From: a virus
Direction: 5' to 3' (one strand)
DNA length: 39,721 nucleotides
Virus record (IMG/VR): IMGVR_UViG_3300035698_007108
Span: 1 to 39,721 of that record
Under the pieces are notes generated by a model. The model saw only the letters and a program-made list of their open reading frames with translations, did not search any database and was not told where the DNA came from. A program made the position numbers and the translations under genes. Below are positions 5,508-13,645 of the stretch, one piece after another. Numbering within the stretch: position 1 is the stretch's first letter; each line of letters opens with the position of its first letter.

Positions 5508-6627
5508 TGCCAGTAAAACTGTCAGTATAATTCTTTACTTAATGACAAGAGCGCAAGCAGACAAGACAAAGACATTAACAAGCATAGTATCAGAGAGTTT
5601 CCCACATTTAAGAAGAGGTGCAGAAAGAGATTTCCTGAATATAATGAAAGGACATCATTACTTTAAGGATAAGCAATGGGATAGAACAAACCACGTTTAC
5701 ACATTTAATACAGGGAAGCAAGTAGGAAGTCAGATAGAGTTCTTCTCTGTAGATCAACCAGAGAAGGTAAGAGGCGCAAGAAGAGACAGACTGTTTATTA
5801 ACGAGGTCAACAATGTTCCTTTTAAAGCATTTGAAGAGTTAGAGGTAAGAACCAAAGACTTTGTATTCTTAGACTACAATCCTACAAATGAGTTCTGGCT
5901 ATTCACAGAAGTAATACCAAAGAGAACAGATACAGAGTTTATCATATTGACTTACAAGGATAATGAGGCCTTGAGCAAAGAGATTACAGCTTCTATTGAA
6001 CAAAGAAGAGGACGTAAAGACTGGTGGCAGGTATATGGATTAGGTCAATTAGGTGTAATTGAAGGTAGGATATACAAAGACTGGCAGATAATAGATGAGA
6101 TACCTCACGAAGCTAAGCTAATATGTCGTGGGTTAGACTACGGATATACTAACGATCCAACAGCTATAATAGATATTTACAAGTATAATGGTGGATTTGT
6201 TCTAGATGAGATAGCTTTTCAGAAAGGACTTAGTAACAAACAAATATCAGATATATTAGACAACCAGAGGAAAGTTCCATTAGTTCCTGATTCATCAGAG
6301 CCTAAGAGCAACGATGAGCTTAAAAGCTATGGACATACAGTTATACCAGCTGAAAAGGGCAAAGATAGCGTTTGTAATGGCATACAGCTAGTTCAAGATC
6401 AAGCAGTATCAGTTACAAAGCACAGTATAAATATAATAAAAGAGTATCGTAATTACTTATGGGAGATAGATAAAGACGAAAAGGTATTGAATGTTCCAGA
6501 GCATCAGTTCAGTCATTCAATGGATGCTATAAGGTACGGAATGTCTTACATTCTTAAAAAGCCAAAGGAAGTAGAGTATATAGAAGAACCACCAGAAGAG
6601 CCAATTTATAACCGAATAAATATTTGA
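5431..6627 (+). CDS. terL: Terminase large subunit
   Basis: This 398-residue packaging motor has an N-terminal ATPase with Walker A-like VQGGTSASKT (residues 21-30) and a Walker B-like LFINE. The C-terminal RNase H-like nuclease has its metal-binding acids in GLDYGYTNDPTA, VPDSSEPK and HSMDAIRY. This is the Terminase_3/PBSX-like group. The protein cuts concatemers and pumps DNA through the portal at 6928. Its start lies inside the small-subunit gene in a different frame, so the first 25 or so codons are double-coding. Confidence 0.92.
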   Translation: MFGITTATKKIQKLTKRIRIVQGGTSASKTVSIILYLMTRAQADKTKTLTSIVSESFPHLRRGAERDFLNIMKGHHYFKDKQWDRTNHVYTFNTGKQVGSQIEFFSVDQPEKVRGARRDRLFINEVNNVPFKAFEELEVRTKDFVFLDYNPTNEFWLFTEVIPKRTDTEFIILTYKDNEALSKEITASIEQRRGRKDWWQVYGLGQLGVIEGRIYKDWQIIDEIPHEAKLICRGLDYGYTNDPTAIIDIYKYNGGFVLDEIAFQKGLSNKQISDILDNQRKVPLVPDSSEPKSNDELKSYGHTVIPAEKGKDSVCNGIQLVQDQAVSVTKHSINIIKEYRNYLWEIDKDEKVLNVPEHQFSHSMDAIRYGMSYILKKPKEVEYIEEPPEEPIYNRINI

Positions 6628-6630
6628 AGT

Positions 6631-6684
6631 ATGAATTTAATTAAGAAATATAATGAGAAAATACTATCTTTTGATATATTATAA
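6631..6684 (+). CDS. Possible 17-residue peptide
   Basis: A short frame, MNLIKKYNEKILSFDIL, starts three bases after the terminase stop. It has no motif. It may be chance, and it is listed only because the 79-base gap to the next gene has nothing else in it. Confidence 0.2.
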   Translation: MNLIKKYNEKILSFDIL

Positions 6685-6706
6685 GTTATCAAAAAGAAAA
6701 TAAGAT

Positions 6707-6910
6707 ATGATTTATAAAATAAGAGTATGGTTAACGATTATAGGAGATATATTTAAGTTTGGAACAAGATGTGTTGGTTGTGGAGGAATATCTTCATGTA
6801 TATGCCAAACTTCAAATCAAAACAGAGATAGAATAAGAATAAGTTATTTTAAAAGAATAAAGCTAGCAATATTAGGTATAAAAGAGTTTAATGAGAATAA
6901 TAAAAGGTAG
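6707..6910 (+). CDS. Small cysteine-rich protein, 67 aa
   Basis: The N-terminus is amphipathic (MIYKIRVWLTIIGDIFKFG). It is followed by CVGCGGISSCIC, four closely spaced cysteines in a CxxC...CxC layout likely to bind zinc or form a cluster, and then a basic tail. It lies between the terminase and the portal. I know of no conserved packaging partner of this kind. It could be a late-inserted small gene. Confidence 0.6.
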   Translation: MIYKIRVWLTIIGDIFKFGTRCVGCGGISSCICQTSNQNRDRIRISYFKRIKLAILGIKEFNENNKR

Positions 6911-6917
6911 ACGGGAA
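6911..6917 (+). promoter_or_regulatory. ACGGGAA start-proximal box (portal)
   Basis: ACGGGAA lies 10 bases before the portal ATG. The same box precedes six other genes of the structural region. It is in the position of a ribosome-binding site but is a poor match to the usual anti-Shine-Dalgarno. Confidence 0.5.
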
Positions 6918-6927
6918 TCTGCTTAAA

Positions 6928-8862
6928 ATGCCACAATTAGATCAAAAAACAATAGACATAATAACAGATCAAGCTATCACAGAGATAGAGTTTGATCGTC
7001 AATATAAACAGGGTAAGATACCTAACTGGCAAGAAATAGAGGATTATTATTATGGAGTGAAGAAGAAATCATCTGAATCAAGGGCTAATATAGATTTAGC
7101 TCAAATGCAGGAGTTTGTTCATACTCTCTTATCAAAGATAGATGATCCCCTCGTATTCAAGTTTGTTAAACGCAAAGAAGCACAACTTCAAAGAGTAAAT
7201 AGGTTAAACGCGCTAAGAACCATTGATCATCAAAAGGATGAATGGGATATCAAAGACATAGTAGGCAAGAAGCAAGGAATAATGTATGGCAGGGCTATAT
7301 ATTTCTACTATGCCGACTCTCATAAAGGATATAAAGCACATCTAGAGAATACTGATGTGTATGACTTTTTGATTGACCCAGCTGCAGGTGGGATAGATGT
7401 TGAGTTAGCTAACCATTTAGGTAGATATGGAGTAGTATTTACTAGAAAAGAGTTAAAAGCTGATACAAAGAAAAAAGCTGAAAATAGATCTTTTATCAAA
7501 TCAGCAGTAGATGAACTCTTATCAGGAACAGGTAATAACACAGATGAGACTCAAGAAGAAGTAAACAAAAGACCAAGAACTTATGGACAGAATACTTTAG
7601 CAGATAAAGAGTTAGATTCTCCAGACAAGTTTAAGTTCTGGCAATGGTTTACAACCTATAAAGGTAAAAGATATTGTTTAATAATGACAGAAAAGGGTGC
7701 AAGTTGTATCAAGATCAACGAGTTAACAGATTTATTCACTCCTACAAAAGATTGTCCTCTAAGTGCTTGGCCCGTATGGACTTGGGCTGCATTTCCAGAC
7801 ATGACAGAGTTCTGGACTCCTTCATATTGTGATTATGCTATAGAGCTGTTTATGGCTGAAAATACCTCTATAAACCAGATGATGGATAATCATGAAGCGA
7901 TAAATAAGCCACAGAAAGTTGTTGATGTTAGCGCAATAAAGGATATGTCTAAGTTAAAGTATAGGAAAGATGGAGTAATACCTGTCAAAGAAGGTGTTGA
8001 CGCTAGACAAGCAGTTCAATTCTTACAAATACCAAGTATAAGGACACCAATAGATGTATTCAACTTACTAGTTTCTATTCAAGAGAAAGCCTCTGGGGTT
8101 ACAGCAGGAGCTAAAGGAGTGGCAGATGAAGAGGGCAAGGTAGGAATATATGAGGGTAACCAAATGGCAGAAGCTGATAGATTTGGATTACTTAACAAGT
8201 CATACTCTTATGGATATCGTAGGTTTTCTGGGCTATACCAAACAGGTGTAAAGGATCATCTTATTAAAAAGGTAGCAGTAGAGATTATAGGAATAGATGG
8301 AATAGAAACAGAAGATGTAACTAGAGCAGATATGTTCAAAGAAGGAGACGACTTTAATGTATTAGTAGAAGCATCTAATGCAGAGAATCTTACCTCATTA
8401 CAGAATCAACAAGTTAAAATGGAATTCTTAAACTCTGAAGTTAATAACCCTATAATAAACCCAAAGAAACTCTTTGAGTTGAAAGCGACTATTGTAGGCG
8501 TAACACCAGATGAGATAAAGGAATTAACTGATATATCAGAGTTTGGTGATTCTAAGTTACTAGCAGAATGCGCTAGAGATATTGAGAGTTTAACGGACGA
8601 AATGATCAAACCAAATGCTAATGCTAACAACGCATATATGCAGAAGATGGTTGATTATATGAAAGATCAAGAAGAAAACATGACAGATGAGCAGAAACAG
8701 CGCTTTATAGACTACATTATATTATTACAAGAGATAATAGTAGAAAACGAGATAAGAGCATTAGCTGCTTTTGAAACAAACACATCAAATCAAGGAGGAG
8801 CTTTAGCGGGAGAGCCACCTTCTAATATTAATAAACCCGCGATTAAGGAAACAGGCGTATGA
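6928..8862 (+). CDS. Portal protein
   Basis: The 644-residue protein is of portal size and lies directly after the terminase and before the scaffold and capsid genes. It forms the dodecameric ring through which DNA enters and leaves. Features include NIDLAQMQEFVHTLLSKIDD near residue 55, a mid-section with WPVWTWAAFPDMTEFW, the segment IQEKASGVTAGAKGVADEE, and a C-terminal helical region with an acidic tail (LAGEPPSNINKP). The family call rests on length, order and the overall helical layout, not on a single motif. The stop overlaps the next ATG. Confidence 0.8.
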   Translation: MPQLDQKTIDIITDQAITEIEFDRQYKQGKIPNWQEIEDYYYGVKKKSSESRANIDLAQMQEFVHTLLSKIDDPLVFKFVKRKEAQLQRVNRLNALRTIDHQKDEWDIKDIVGKKQGIMYGRAIYFYYADSHKGYKAHLENTDVYDFLIDPAAGGIDVELANHLGRYGVVFTRKELKADTKKKAENRSFIKSAVDELLSGTGNNTDETQEEVNKRPRTYGQNTLADKELDSPDKFKFWQWFTTYKGKRYCLIMTEKGASCIKINELTDLFTPTKDCPLSAWPVWTWAAFPDMTEFWTPSYCDYAIELFMAENTSINQMMDNHEAINKPQKVVDVSAIKDMSKLKYRKDGVIPVKEGVDARQAVQFLQIPSIRTPIDVFNLLVSIQEKASGVTAGAKGVADEEGKVGIYEGNQMAEADRFGLLNKSYSYGYRRFSGLYQTGVKDHLIKKVAVEIIGIDGIETEDVTRADMFKEGDDFNVLVEASNAENLTSLQNQQVKMEFLNSEVNNPIINPKKLFELKATIVGVTPDEIKELTDISEFGDSKLLAECARDIESLTDEMIKPNANANNAYMQKMVDYMKDQEENMTDEQKQRFIDYIILLQEIIVENEIRALAAFETNTSNQGGALAGEPPSNINKPAIKETGV

Positions 8863-9362
8863 GCAACAAAGCTAAATTTAAAATAGTTGAGAAAAAGGAT
8901 AATCCATACGATATTCTTATAGAGTCAACTGTAATAGAGAAAGAATGGATTACAACTTTCACAATAGCAGACATAGAAAAAGGTATTAAGGATTTAAGTA
9001 AATTAAAGAAAGAAATAGAAGGAATAAGAATGATTGAATCAGCAAAGATACAGAATATTAAGATAAATCATCCTGAACTTGATCTAAATTTAGATAAAAA
9101 GCAACAGATTGCATATACAGTTAATCAGCAAGCTCTAGCATTGATTAAAGAATCTGATAAGAAACTCAAAGAGATCAATAACCAATTAGAGATTTATGTA
9201 GAAGACTTAAAAGAAATTTTCAAGCAAATAGGAATTAAGTTACCAGAACCAAAAGAAGAACCTAAACCTGAACCTAAGACTGAACCAAAACCATTAGTAA
9301 TAGTAAAAAAACCAGAACCAAAGAAAAGGAGTTGGTTGTCAAAATTATGGAAGAAAAACTAA
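8859..9362 (+). CDS. Coiled-coil protein with Pro/Glu/Lys tail, 167 aa
   Basis: Residues about 40-125 are helical and coiled-coil-like (KGIKDLSKLKKEIEGIRMIE, then SDKKLKEINNQLEIYVEDL). The tail is a PEPK repeat (EEPKPEPKTEPKP) ending in the basic, aromatic RSWLSKLWKK. The gene starts inside the portal stop and its end overlaps the next gene. Its location suggests a portal-associated or head-assembly protein. Function unknown. Confidence 0.65.
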   Translation: MSNKAKFKIVEKKDNPYDILIESTVIEKEWITTFTIADIEKGIKDLSKLKKEIEGIRMIESAKIQNIKINHPELDLNLDKKQQIAYTVNQQALALIKESDKKLKEINNQLEIYVEDLKEIFKQIGIKLPEPKEEPKPEPKTEPKPLVIVKKPEPKKRSWLSKLWKKN

Positions 9363-9664
9363 GTAACGAAGAGTTAAAAGAAATAAAGAAAGACATTGAA
9401 CGATATCAGAAGATTACTAATATTTCCAAAAGTGAAGGTGGAAAGGTTATCATAGCTGAATTAGGTAATGAGATTGTATCAATAATAGATATCCTTTGTT
9501 GTAAGTATAAGACTGCTTCTCATATTGAGTTGATTACTATGATAGCTAGATTAAATGAAAAGCTAAAACATTATAGAGAGTTTTCAAGAGCAGAAGAGAA
9601 TATGAAAGAATCAAAGGAAGAATATGCAAAATGTGAAGAGAATTTAAAAGATTTGTTAGCTTAG
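9347..9664 (+). CDS. Helical hypothetical protein, 105 aa
   Basis: The start at ATG 9347 follows AAAATT and overlaps the previous gene by 16 bases. An upstream GTG at 9332 is less likely. The product is helical: SNEELKEIKKDIERYQKITN, then IVSIIDILCCKYKTASHIEL, then an acidic coiled coil at the end. The family is unknown. It lies before the structured RNA and the scaffold gene. Confidence 0.65.
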   Translation: MEEKLSNEELKEIKKDIERYQKITNISKSEGGKVIIAELGNEIVSIIDILCCKYKTASHIELITMIARLNEKLKHYREFSRAEENMKESKEEYAKCEENLKDLLA

Positions 9665-9679
9665 AATTGTAAGTTATCG

Positions 9680-9822
9680 TCTAATGGGTTGGGGAGTAAC
9701 CCGTGCAAACCAACTCATTAGAGTATAGCTTAGAATGCTATAAGCCTGCGAGGCTCTAAATCGTTTTGCGGATAGGTCAAGTCCGTGCCGAAAGGTGAAT
9801 AAATTCCCGATGTGCCTCATCG
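9680..9822 (+). ncRNA. Large structured RNA element before the scaffold gene
   Basis: The 174-base gap between genes (9665-9838) is visibly richer in G+C than its surroundings and packed with hairpins. They are TCTAATGGGTTGG (9680-9692) with CCAACTCATTAGA (9710-9722), TATAGC/GCTATA (9724-9742), AGCCT/AGGCT (9743-9755), CGGA/TCCG (9769-9785), a GCC-GAAA-GGT tetraloop (about 9787-9796) and CGATG/CATCG (9808-9822). GAGGC (9750-9754) can also pair with GCCTC (9814-9818), a possible pseudoknot. I do not recognise a named RNA family. It has no promoter or T-tail, so it acts within the late mRNA or as a processed RNA. Confidence 0.7.
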
Positions 9823-9838
9823 TTAAAAGGTTAAAATT

Positions 9839-10645
9839 ATGGTTGAAGAAACCAAAATCGCTCCTGGAACGGAGGATAATGTTCCAACAGAGGTTCTAAA
9901 AGATATAGAATCTAAGGTTACGCCAAAGGTAGAACCAAAAGTTGAAACCAAGGTAGAAACCAAGGTAGAGACTAAGGAAACTCCAAAGGTTGAACTAAAA
10001 GCTGACCAAAAGGTTGATATCACAAAAGGACCGAAAATAGGTGAAGTTCTTGACAAGGGGAAAGAAAAACCCCGTACAGTTCCTGAAGCTACTTTTTTAA
10101 AAGTAAAGAAGGAACTCAAAGAACTTAGGATTCTTAAAGAATCTGGAGCTTCAAAAGCAGAAGTATCTGATTCGCTTAAAGATATTGCTGAAAAGCATAG
10201 TGTTGATATTGAACTCTTAACGAGTTTAGTAAAAATTATTAAGCAAGAGGCAAAGGAAGAAGCGTCAGCAGAACTATCTGCCAAAATGAAGCCTTTAGAG
10301 GAAAGAGAGAGAAATGACATTTTTAACCGTCATTATGTTAAGGCCTTAAAGGACTATCCTCAATTTAAGGATATAGCTAATAAGGAAGTAATTAAATCTC
10401 TCGCATTCCTCAAGGAAAATTCTAACAAGACATTTCCACAGATTTTAGAAGAATCTTATGGGCATTTAGTAGAAGGCAAGAAAACAATAGATTCTGGATC
10501 ACAATCAAGACAAGACCCAGATGAAATTGTTGAAGTTGACTTTGAAAGAGCGCAAACAGATATAGATTATATGAAAAAGATAATGGCGAATCCAGAAGCG
10601 AAGAAAAAGTATAATGCTAAGATGCTCAAGAAAATAAGTTTTTAA
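9839..10645 (+). CDS. Capsid scaffolding protein
   Basis: The 268-residue protein is acidic and Lys/Glu/Val-rich. Residues 28-60 are a degenerate KVETKVETKVE repeat, the centre is a long coiled coil (FLKVKKELKELRILKESG and beyond), and the C-terminus is a short helical basic end (NPEAKKKYNAKMLKKISF) of the kind that contacts capsid protein. It lies immediately before the major capsid gene, the usual place. It guides head assembly and is then removed. It has no Shine-Dalgarno sequence, only AAAATT before the ATG. Confidence 0.82.
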   Translation: MVEETKIAPGTEDNVPTEVLKDIESKVTPKVEPKVETKVETKVETKETPKVELKADQKVDITKGPKIGEVLDKGKEKPRTVPEATFLKVKKELKELRILKESGASKAEVSDSLKDIAEKHSVDIELLTSLVKIIKQEAKEEASAELSAKMKPLEERERNDIFNRHYVKALKDYPQFKDIANKEVIKSLAFLKENSNKTFPQILEESYGHLVEGKKTIDSGSQSRQDPDEIVEVDFERAQTDIDYMKKIMANPEAKKKYNAKMLKKISF

Positions 10646-10653
10646 ATTCGTAG

Positions 10654-10660
10654 ACGGGAA
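10654..10660 (+). promoter_or_regulatory. ACGGGAA start-proximal box (capsid)
   Basis: ACGGGAA lies 11 bases before the GTG start of the capsid gene. The context GTAGACGGGAA is shared with the box before the portal gene (GGTAGACGGGAA). Confidence 0.5.
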
Positions 10661-10671
10661 CGACAAAACAA

Positions 10672-11874
10672 GTGGCCCTAAATGATTTTAAAGTGCATTT
10701 TGACAATGCTTACGAAGAAGTAGTTCAAAAACTAATTGTTGGTAAAGCTATTGCAAACATGCGCTTTGAGAAAGTTCTCTCTTACGGAGAAACAATAGAG
10801 CGAGTTGCCTATGATATCTCTGGAGTAAGAGTAAGAACAGTAACCAGAGGTAGTGCATCAACTATTGATACTATTTCTGATAGTGCTGCTACACTTACCA
10901 TTAATATAGAGAAGGAAACTGCTTTTTATCTTTCAGACGGAGAGATGACACAAGCAGGTCCTATGAATCCTGGAACTATAATTGGAGGTAAGGTTGGAGT
11001 TAAGACAGCTATAGACTTTGATTCAAGAGTTTTGAACGAAGTTTTAAATGCTAATCTTACATTTGATCAAGGTGATTTAACAGGTTCAACTGTTAATGGA
11101 AGCCCTGTTCAGCTTCAAGCTACTTCAGTTCCACAGATGATAACAAGACTCCCTGCTAAGTTGAAGAGAAACAATCAAATACTTGCCAATATGGCATTTG
11201 TTATTGACAACTATGTAGCGGCTGATCTTGCTCTATATTTGTTAGGTAAACAATTTGATGTAGTCAACTCAATATTCAAGAATGGATATGTTGAAGGTCA
11301 AGTTGCTGGAGCTAAAGTTTATGTTTCAGAAAATCTAACAGGTGAGTTAGTAATTACTAGTACTAGTCTTCAAGATAGAGATACTCTTACTATTGGTGGA
11401 GTTGTATTCCAAGCAGAAGAAAGTCCAGCAGCTTATGGTGAATACAGAAGTACAGAGTTCTTCACAGAGTTAGCGTATCTTATCAACAATCCTACCGCAT
11501 CAGTTGCTAATGCTTATTCTGCAATACGAGATACAGCTGATGTAATAACTATCCAAGACACATTAGGTTTATATTGTAGTCCTGGTGAAGGATCAACTGG
11601 AAGTCTTCAAATCTTTGCAAGAGGATCTGGAAGAATTACAGCATCTGAAGTAATGGACGATGGTAGAATCGTTCAGAACATGATCCATTGTTATTATGGT
11701 AAGAAAGGAGCTATTGACGTAGTAATGCAAAGTAATGTACCAGTTGATGTGAGAAAGACATCTGACCGAAGAGGTCAGAATATCTTCAGCTCATATCTAG
11801 CTGGAATAAAGACATTTACTGATGGCAGCAAGAGATTTTTGAACGTAGAAGTTTCAGTAGAAGCTAACGATTAA
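10672..11874 (+). CDS. Major capsid protein with inserted domain
   Basis: The 400-residue protein follows the scaffold gene and has the mixed alpha/beta sequence of an HK97-fold phage capsid: a helical N-terminal arm, then YDISGVRVRTVTRG and a long middle with VIDNYVAADLALYL. Residues about 225-325 (SLQDRDTLTIGGVVFQAEES to TASEV) read as an independent beta-rich domain set between two halves of the fold (AKVYVSENL before, and IHCYYGKKGAIDVVMQ after). It is probably a surface-exposed decoration. The start is GTG, set by the ACGGGAA box. Confidence 0.85.
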   Translation: MALNDFKVHFDNAYEEVVQKLIVGKAIANMRFEKVLSYGETIERVAYDISGVRVRTVTRGSASTIDTISDSAATLTINIEKETAFYLSDGEMTQAGPMNPGTIIGGKVGVKTAIDFDSRVLNEVLNANLTFDQGDLTGSTVNGSPVQLQATSVPQMITRLPAKLKRNNQILANMAFVIDNYVAADLALYLLGKQFDVVNSIFKNGYVEGQVAGAKVYVSENLTGELVITSTSLQDRDTLTIGGVVFQAEESPAAYGEYRSTEFFTELAYLINNPTASVANAYSAIRDTADVITIQDTLGLYCSPGEGSTGSLQIFARGSGRITASEVMDDGRIVQNMIHCYYGKKGAIDVVMQSNVPVDVRKTSDRRGQNIFSSYLAGIKTFTDGSKRFLNVEVSVEAND

Positions 11875-11939
11875 CGTTAGTTTTCTTCTCCCTCCCTTAC
11901 TACTAAAAAGTAGGGGACGGAATAAGGAAACTAAATAAA
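11875..11939 (+). other. Short intergenic hairpin after the capsid gene
   Basis: The gap contains CTACTAAAAAGTAG flanked by CCC and GGG, giving a hairpin with a small bulge (about 11897-11916), followed by GGACGGAATAAGG. There is no T-run, so it is not a typical terminator. It may protect the 3' end of the capsid message. Confidence 0.35.
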
Positions 11940-12470
11940 ATGATATTAGAAGAACTTAAAGGTAAATGGAAGAGTATTCTTGAAATCGGCTGTGCCGATG
12001 GAATAAACCTTTTAGAGATTAAGAGAGAATACCCAGATAGAATTGTAAAAGGAGTAGATACAGAAATGTTCTGGGACGAACCTGATTACACAGGTTGTGT
12101 AATGAAAGCAATATCCAGAGGATTAGATGTTTCTTTCGGAGACGCAAGAAAACTACCATACAAAGATAATTCATTTGATATAGTGTTCTCAAAAGCACTA
12201 TTAGTGATGACAAAGATAGAAGATTACCCTTTGATTATTAAGGAAGCATTAAGAGTAGCTAAAAAGAAAGTGTTCTTTATAGAGCTTCATTCAGAGAATA
12301 AGTCAAAAACAGGTGAATACTACTGGCAGAGTGGTGCTAGAACACGCTTTGTAGCTGATTTTAAGGGCTATCTGAACGATTTAGGGTATAAACCTATAGT
12401 AAAGTCCATTCCTAAGGAAATATGGGACTGGAAGGAAGATTGGGGAAGTATAATAATAGTTAATCTTTAA
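11940..12470 (+). CDS. SAM-dependent methyltransferase (class I)
   Basis: This 176-residue Methyltransf_11-like enzyme has motif I ILEIGCADGINLLEI (residues about 13-27), an acidic end of strand two (VKGVDTEM), GDARKLPYKDNSFDIVFSKA as the motif II/III region, and EALRVAKKKVFFIE as strand five. The substrate is not readable. It sits between capsid and neck genes, an odd place for a DNA methyltransferase. It lacks the NPPY-type motif, so a small molecule, sugar or protein target is more likely. Confidence 0.8.
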   Translation: MILEELKGKWKSILEIGCADGINLLEIKREYPDRIVKGVDTEMFWDEPDYTGCVMKAISRGLDVSFGDARKLPYKDNSFDIVFSKALLVMTKIEDYPLIIKEALRVAKKKVFFIELHSENKSKTGEYYWQSGARTRFVADFKGYLNDLGYKPIVKSIPKEIWDWKEDWGSIIIVNL

Positions 12471-12474
12471 TTTT

Positions 12475-12651
12475 ATGAAACCAAAAATGCACGAAGAATT
12501 AGCAAGAAGAGAAATGGAAAACAAAGCAAGAAAGTTTTTAGATGAATATAGAAAGTTATCTGTTAAATATGGAGTAGAGTTTTCAGTAGAAAAACCTAAA
12601 TTTGTAATAATAGAAAGTGCTTATGTCCAACCAAACGGGGAAAAAAAATAG
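12475..12651 (+). CDS. Hypothetical protein, 58 aa
   Basis: The protein has a helical charged N-terminus (HEELARREMENKARKFLDEY) and a short strand-forming tail with KFVIIESAYVQPNGE. It starts five bases after the methyltransferase stop and overlaps the next gene by 29 bases. Family unknown. Confidence 0.6.
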   Translation: MKPKMHEELARREMENKARKFLDEYRKLSVKYGVEFSVEKPKFVIIESAYVQPNGEKK

Positions 12652-13645
12652 AATATTACTTAGTCAAAGGAACTTATGGGCAGGAGGATTGATAAAAGAA
12701 AGAGAAAACAGATACAGAGAAAACTTTTCTAGAAAAAGTAGATATAATAAAAATACAAAAGAAGGAGAGGAATTGCCAGGATATATAAATAAATATACTA
12801 AAGAAGAAGCTGAAAGAAAGATAAGAGAACACGATGACGCAGAACTGAAAGTAGATTTCTTTTGGTCAAAAGAAACAGGTCCTTTGTCAAACATTTTAGG
12901 AAAGCCACCAATAAGAACATTGATAGACAATGAAAGATTAGCAACAGCTTCACGATTCAAGAAGTTTCTCTATGTATTTTTACAAGAAATGGAGTATTCT
13001 ACTTGGTATGAGAAGTTGGGGATATTACTATCAATAAGAAAGTTAAGGAATATATATCTTGAAAGTGTTTATAGAGGAATTTCTGAATATTTAATAGATC
13101 TTGATTATATTACACCACCAGTAAGAGAAATGAGACGAGTGCTTGAAAAAGTATTTCCAGGTGATGGTAAATATGAATGGGAAGGATATTATTCAGATCC
13201 ACCTTGTTTCTTTTTAGAGTATGATGTTGCTTACAGATACCCAGCACAAGATATATTGAGTTGTGTTAAAAAAGAAGAATGTATTAAACAAGGTGGAAAA
13301 GTAATGAGTGTTATAAGATTGATATTGTGGTTTATTACCAAAAAAGACAGAGTTCTTTATAGAGCAACAAGAGAAGGAAAGAGATTAGTAGATACTCTTG
13401 TTGGAAGACAAGCTGAAGAAGGTTGGAAATGGGGAAAGTTATCTATTATGGTAACAATAGTATTACAAGGATCTCCAAAGCTAAGAAATAAGTTCGTTGA
13501 TTTTATACAGGAAATAGATATAGAGAAAATAAGACTTAATCAATTTGATAGATATTGGGCTTATACAAATAAAGAGTATAATTGTGAGGGATTACCTTAT
13601 CAATTAAGAAATGAAATAAATAAAGACTACGGGCAAGTAAAATGA
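12623..13645 (+). CDS. Unknown 340-residue protein
   Basis: I do not recognise this protein. It has a basic, disordered N-terminus (about residues 1-60), then FFWSKETGPLSNILGKPPIR, helical stretches rich in aromatic and charged residues (FLYVFLQEMEYSTWYEKLGI), and a central CFFLEYDVAYRYPAQDILSC. It lacks obvious enzyme motifs, signal peptide or membrane helix. The ATG at 12623 is preferred over a GTG six bases upstream. It lies between capsid and adaptor genes, split from the adaptor by an inserted HNH gene, and might be a cargo or virion-associated protein. Confidence 0.75.
   Translation: MSNQTGKKNRILLSQRNLWAGGLIKERENRYRENFSRKSRYNKNTKEGEELPGYINKYTKEEAERKIREHDDAELKVDFFWSKETGPLSNILGKPPIRTLIDNERLATASRFKKFLYVFLQEMEYSTWYEKLGILLSIRKLRNIYLESVYRGISEYLIDLDYITPPVREMRRVLEKVFPGDGKYEWEGYYSDPPCFFLEYDVAYRYPAQDILSCVKKEECIKQGGKVMSVIRLILWFITKKDRVLYRATREGKRLVDTLVGRQAEEGWKWGKLSIMVTIVLQGSPKLRNKFVDFIQEIDIEKIRLNQFDRYWAYTNKEYNCEGLPYQLRNEINKDYGQVK
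13629..13635 (+). promoter_or_regulatory. ACGGGCA start-proximal box (HNH gene 2)
   Basis: ACGGGCA lies 6 bases before the ATG at 13642, inside the last codons of the preceding gene. The stretch TACGGGCAAGTAAAATGA is nearly repeated before the adaptor gene at 14059. Confidence 0.5.

Noticed and set aside
9823-10320. A 165-codon minus-strand frame opposite the scaffold gene
   Set aside because: It is rich in Ser/Phe/Thr because it mirrors the Lys/Glu-rich scaffold repeat. No promoter or start signal was seen.
9839-10700. TTGACA sequences inside the scaffold and other genes as promoters
   Set aside because: They lack a -10 box at a suitable distance and encode conserved protein.
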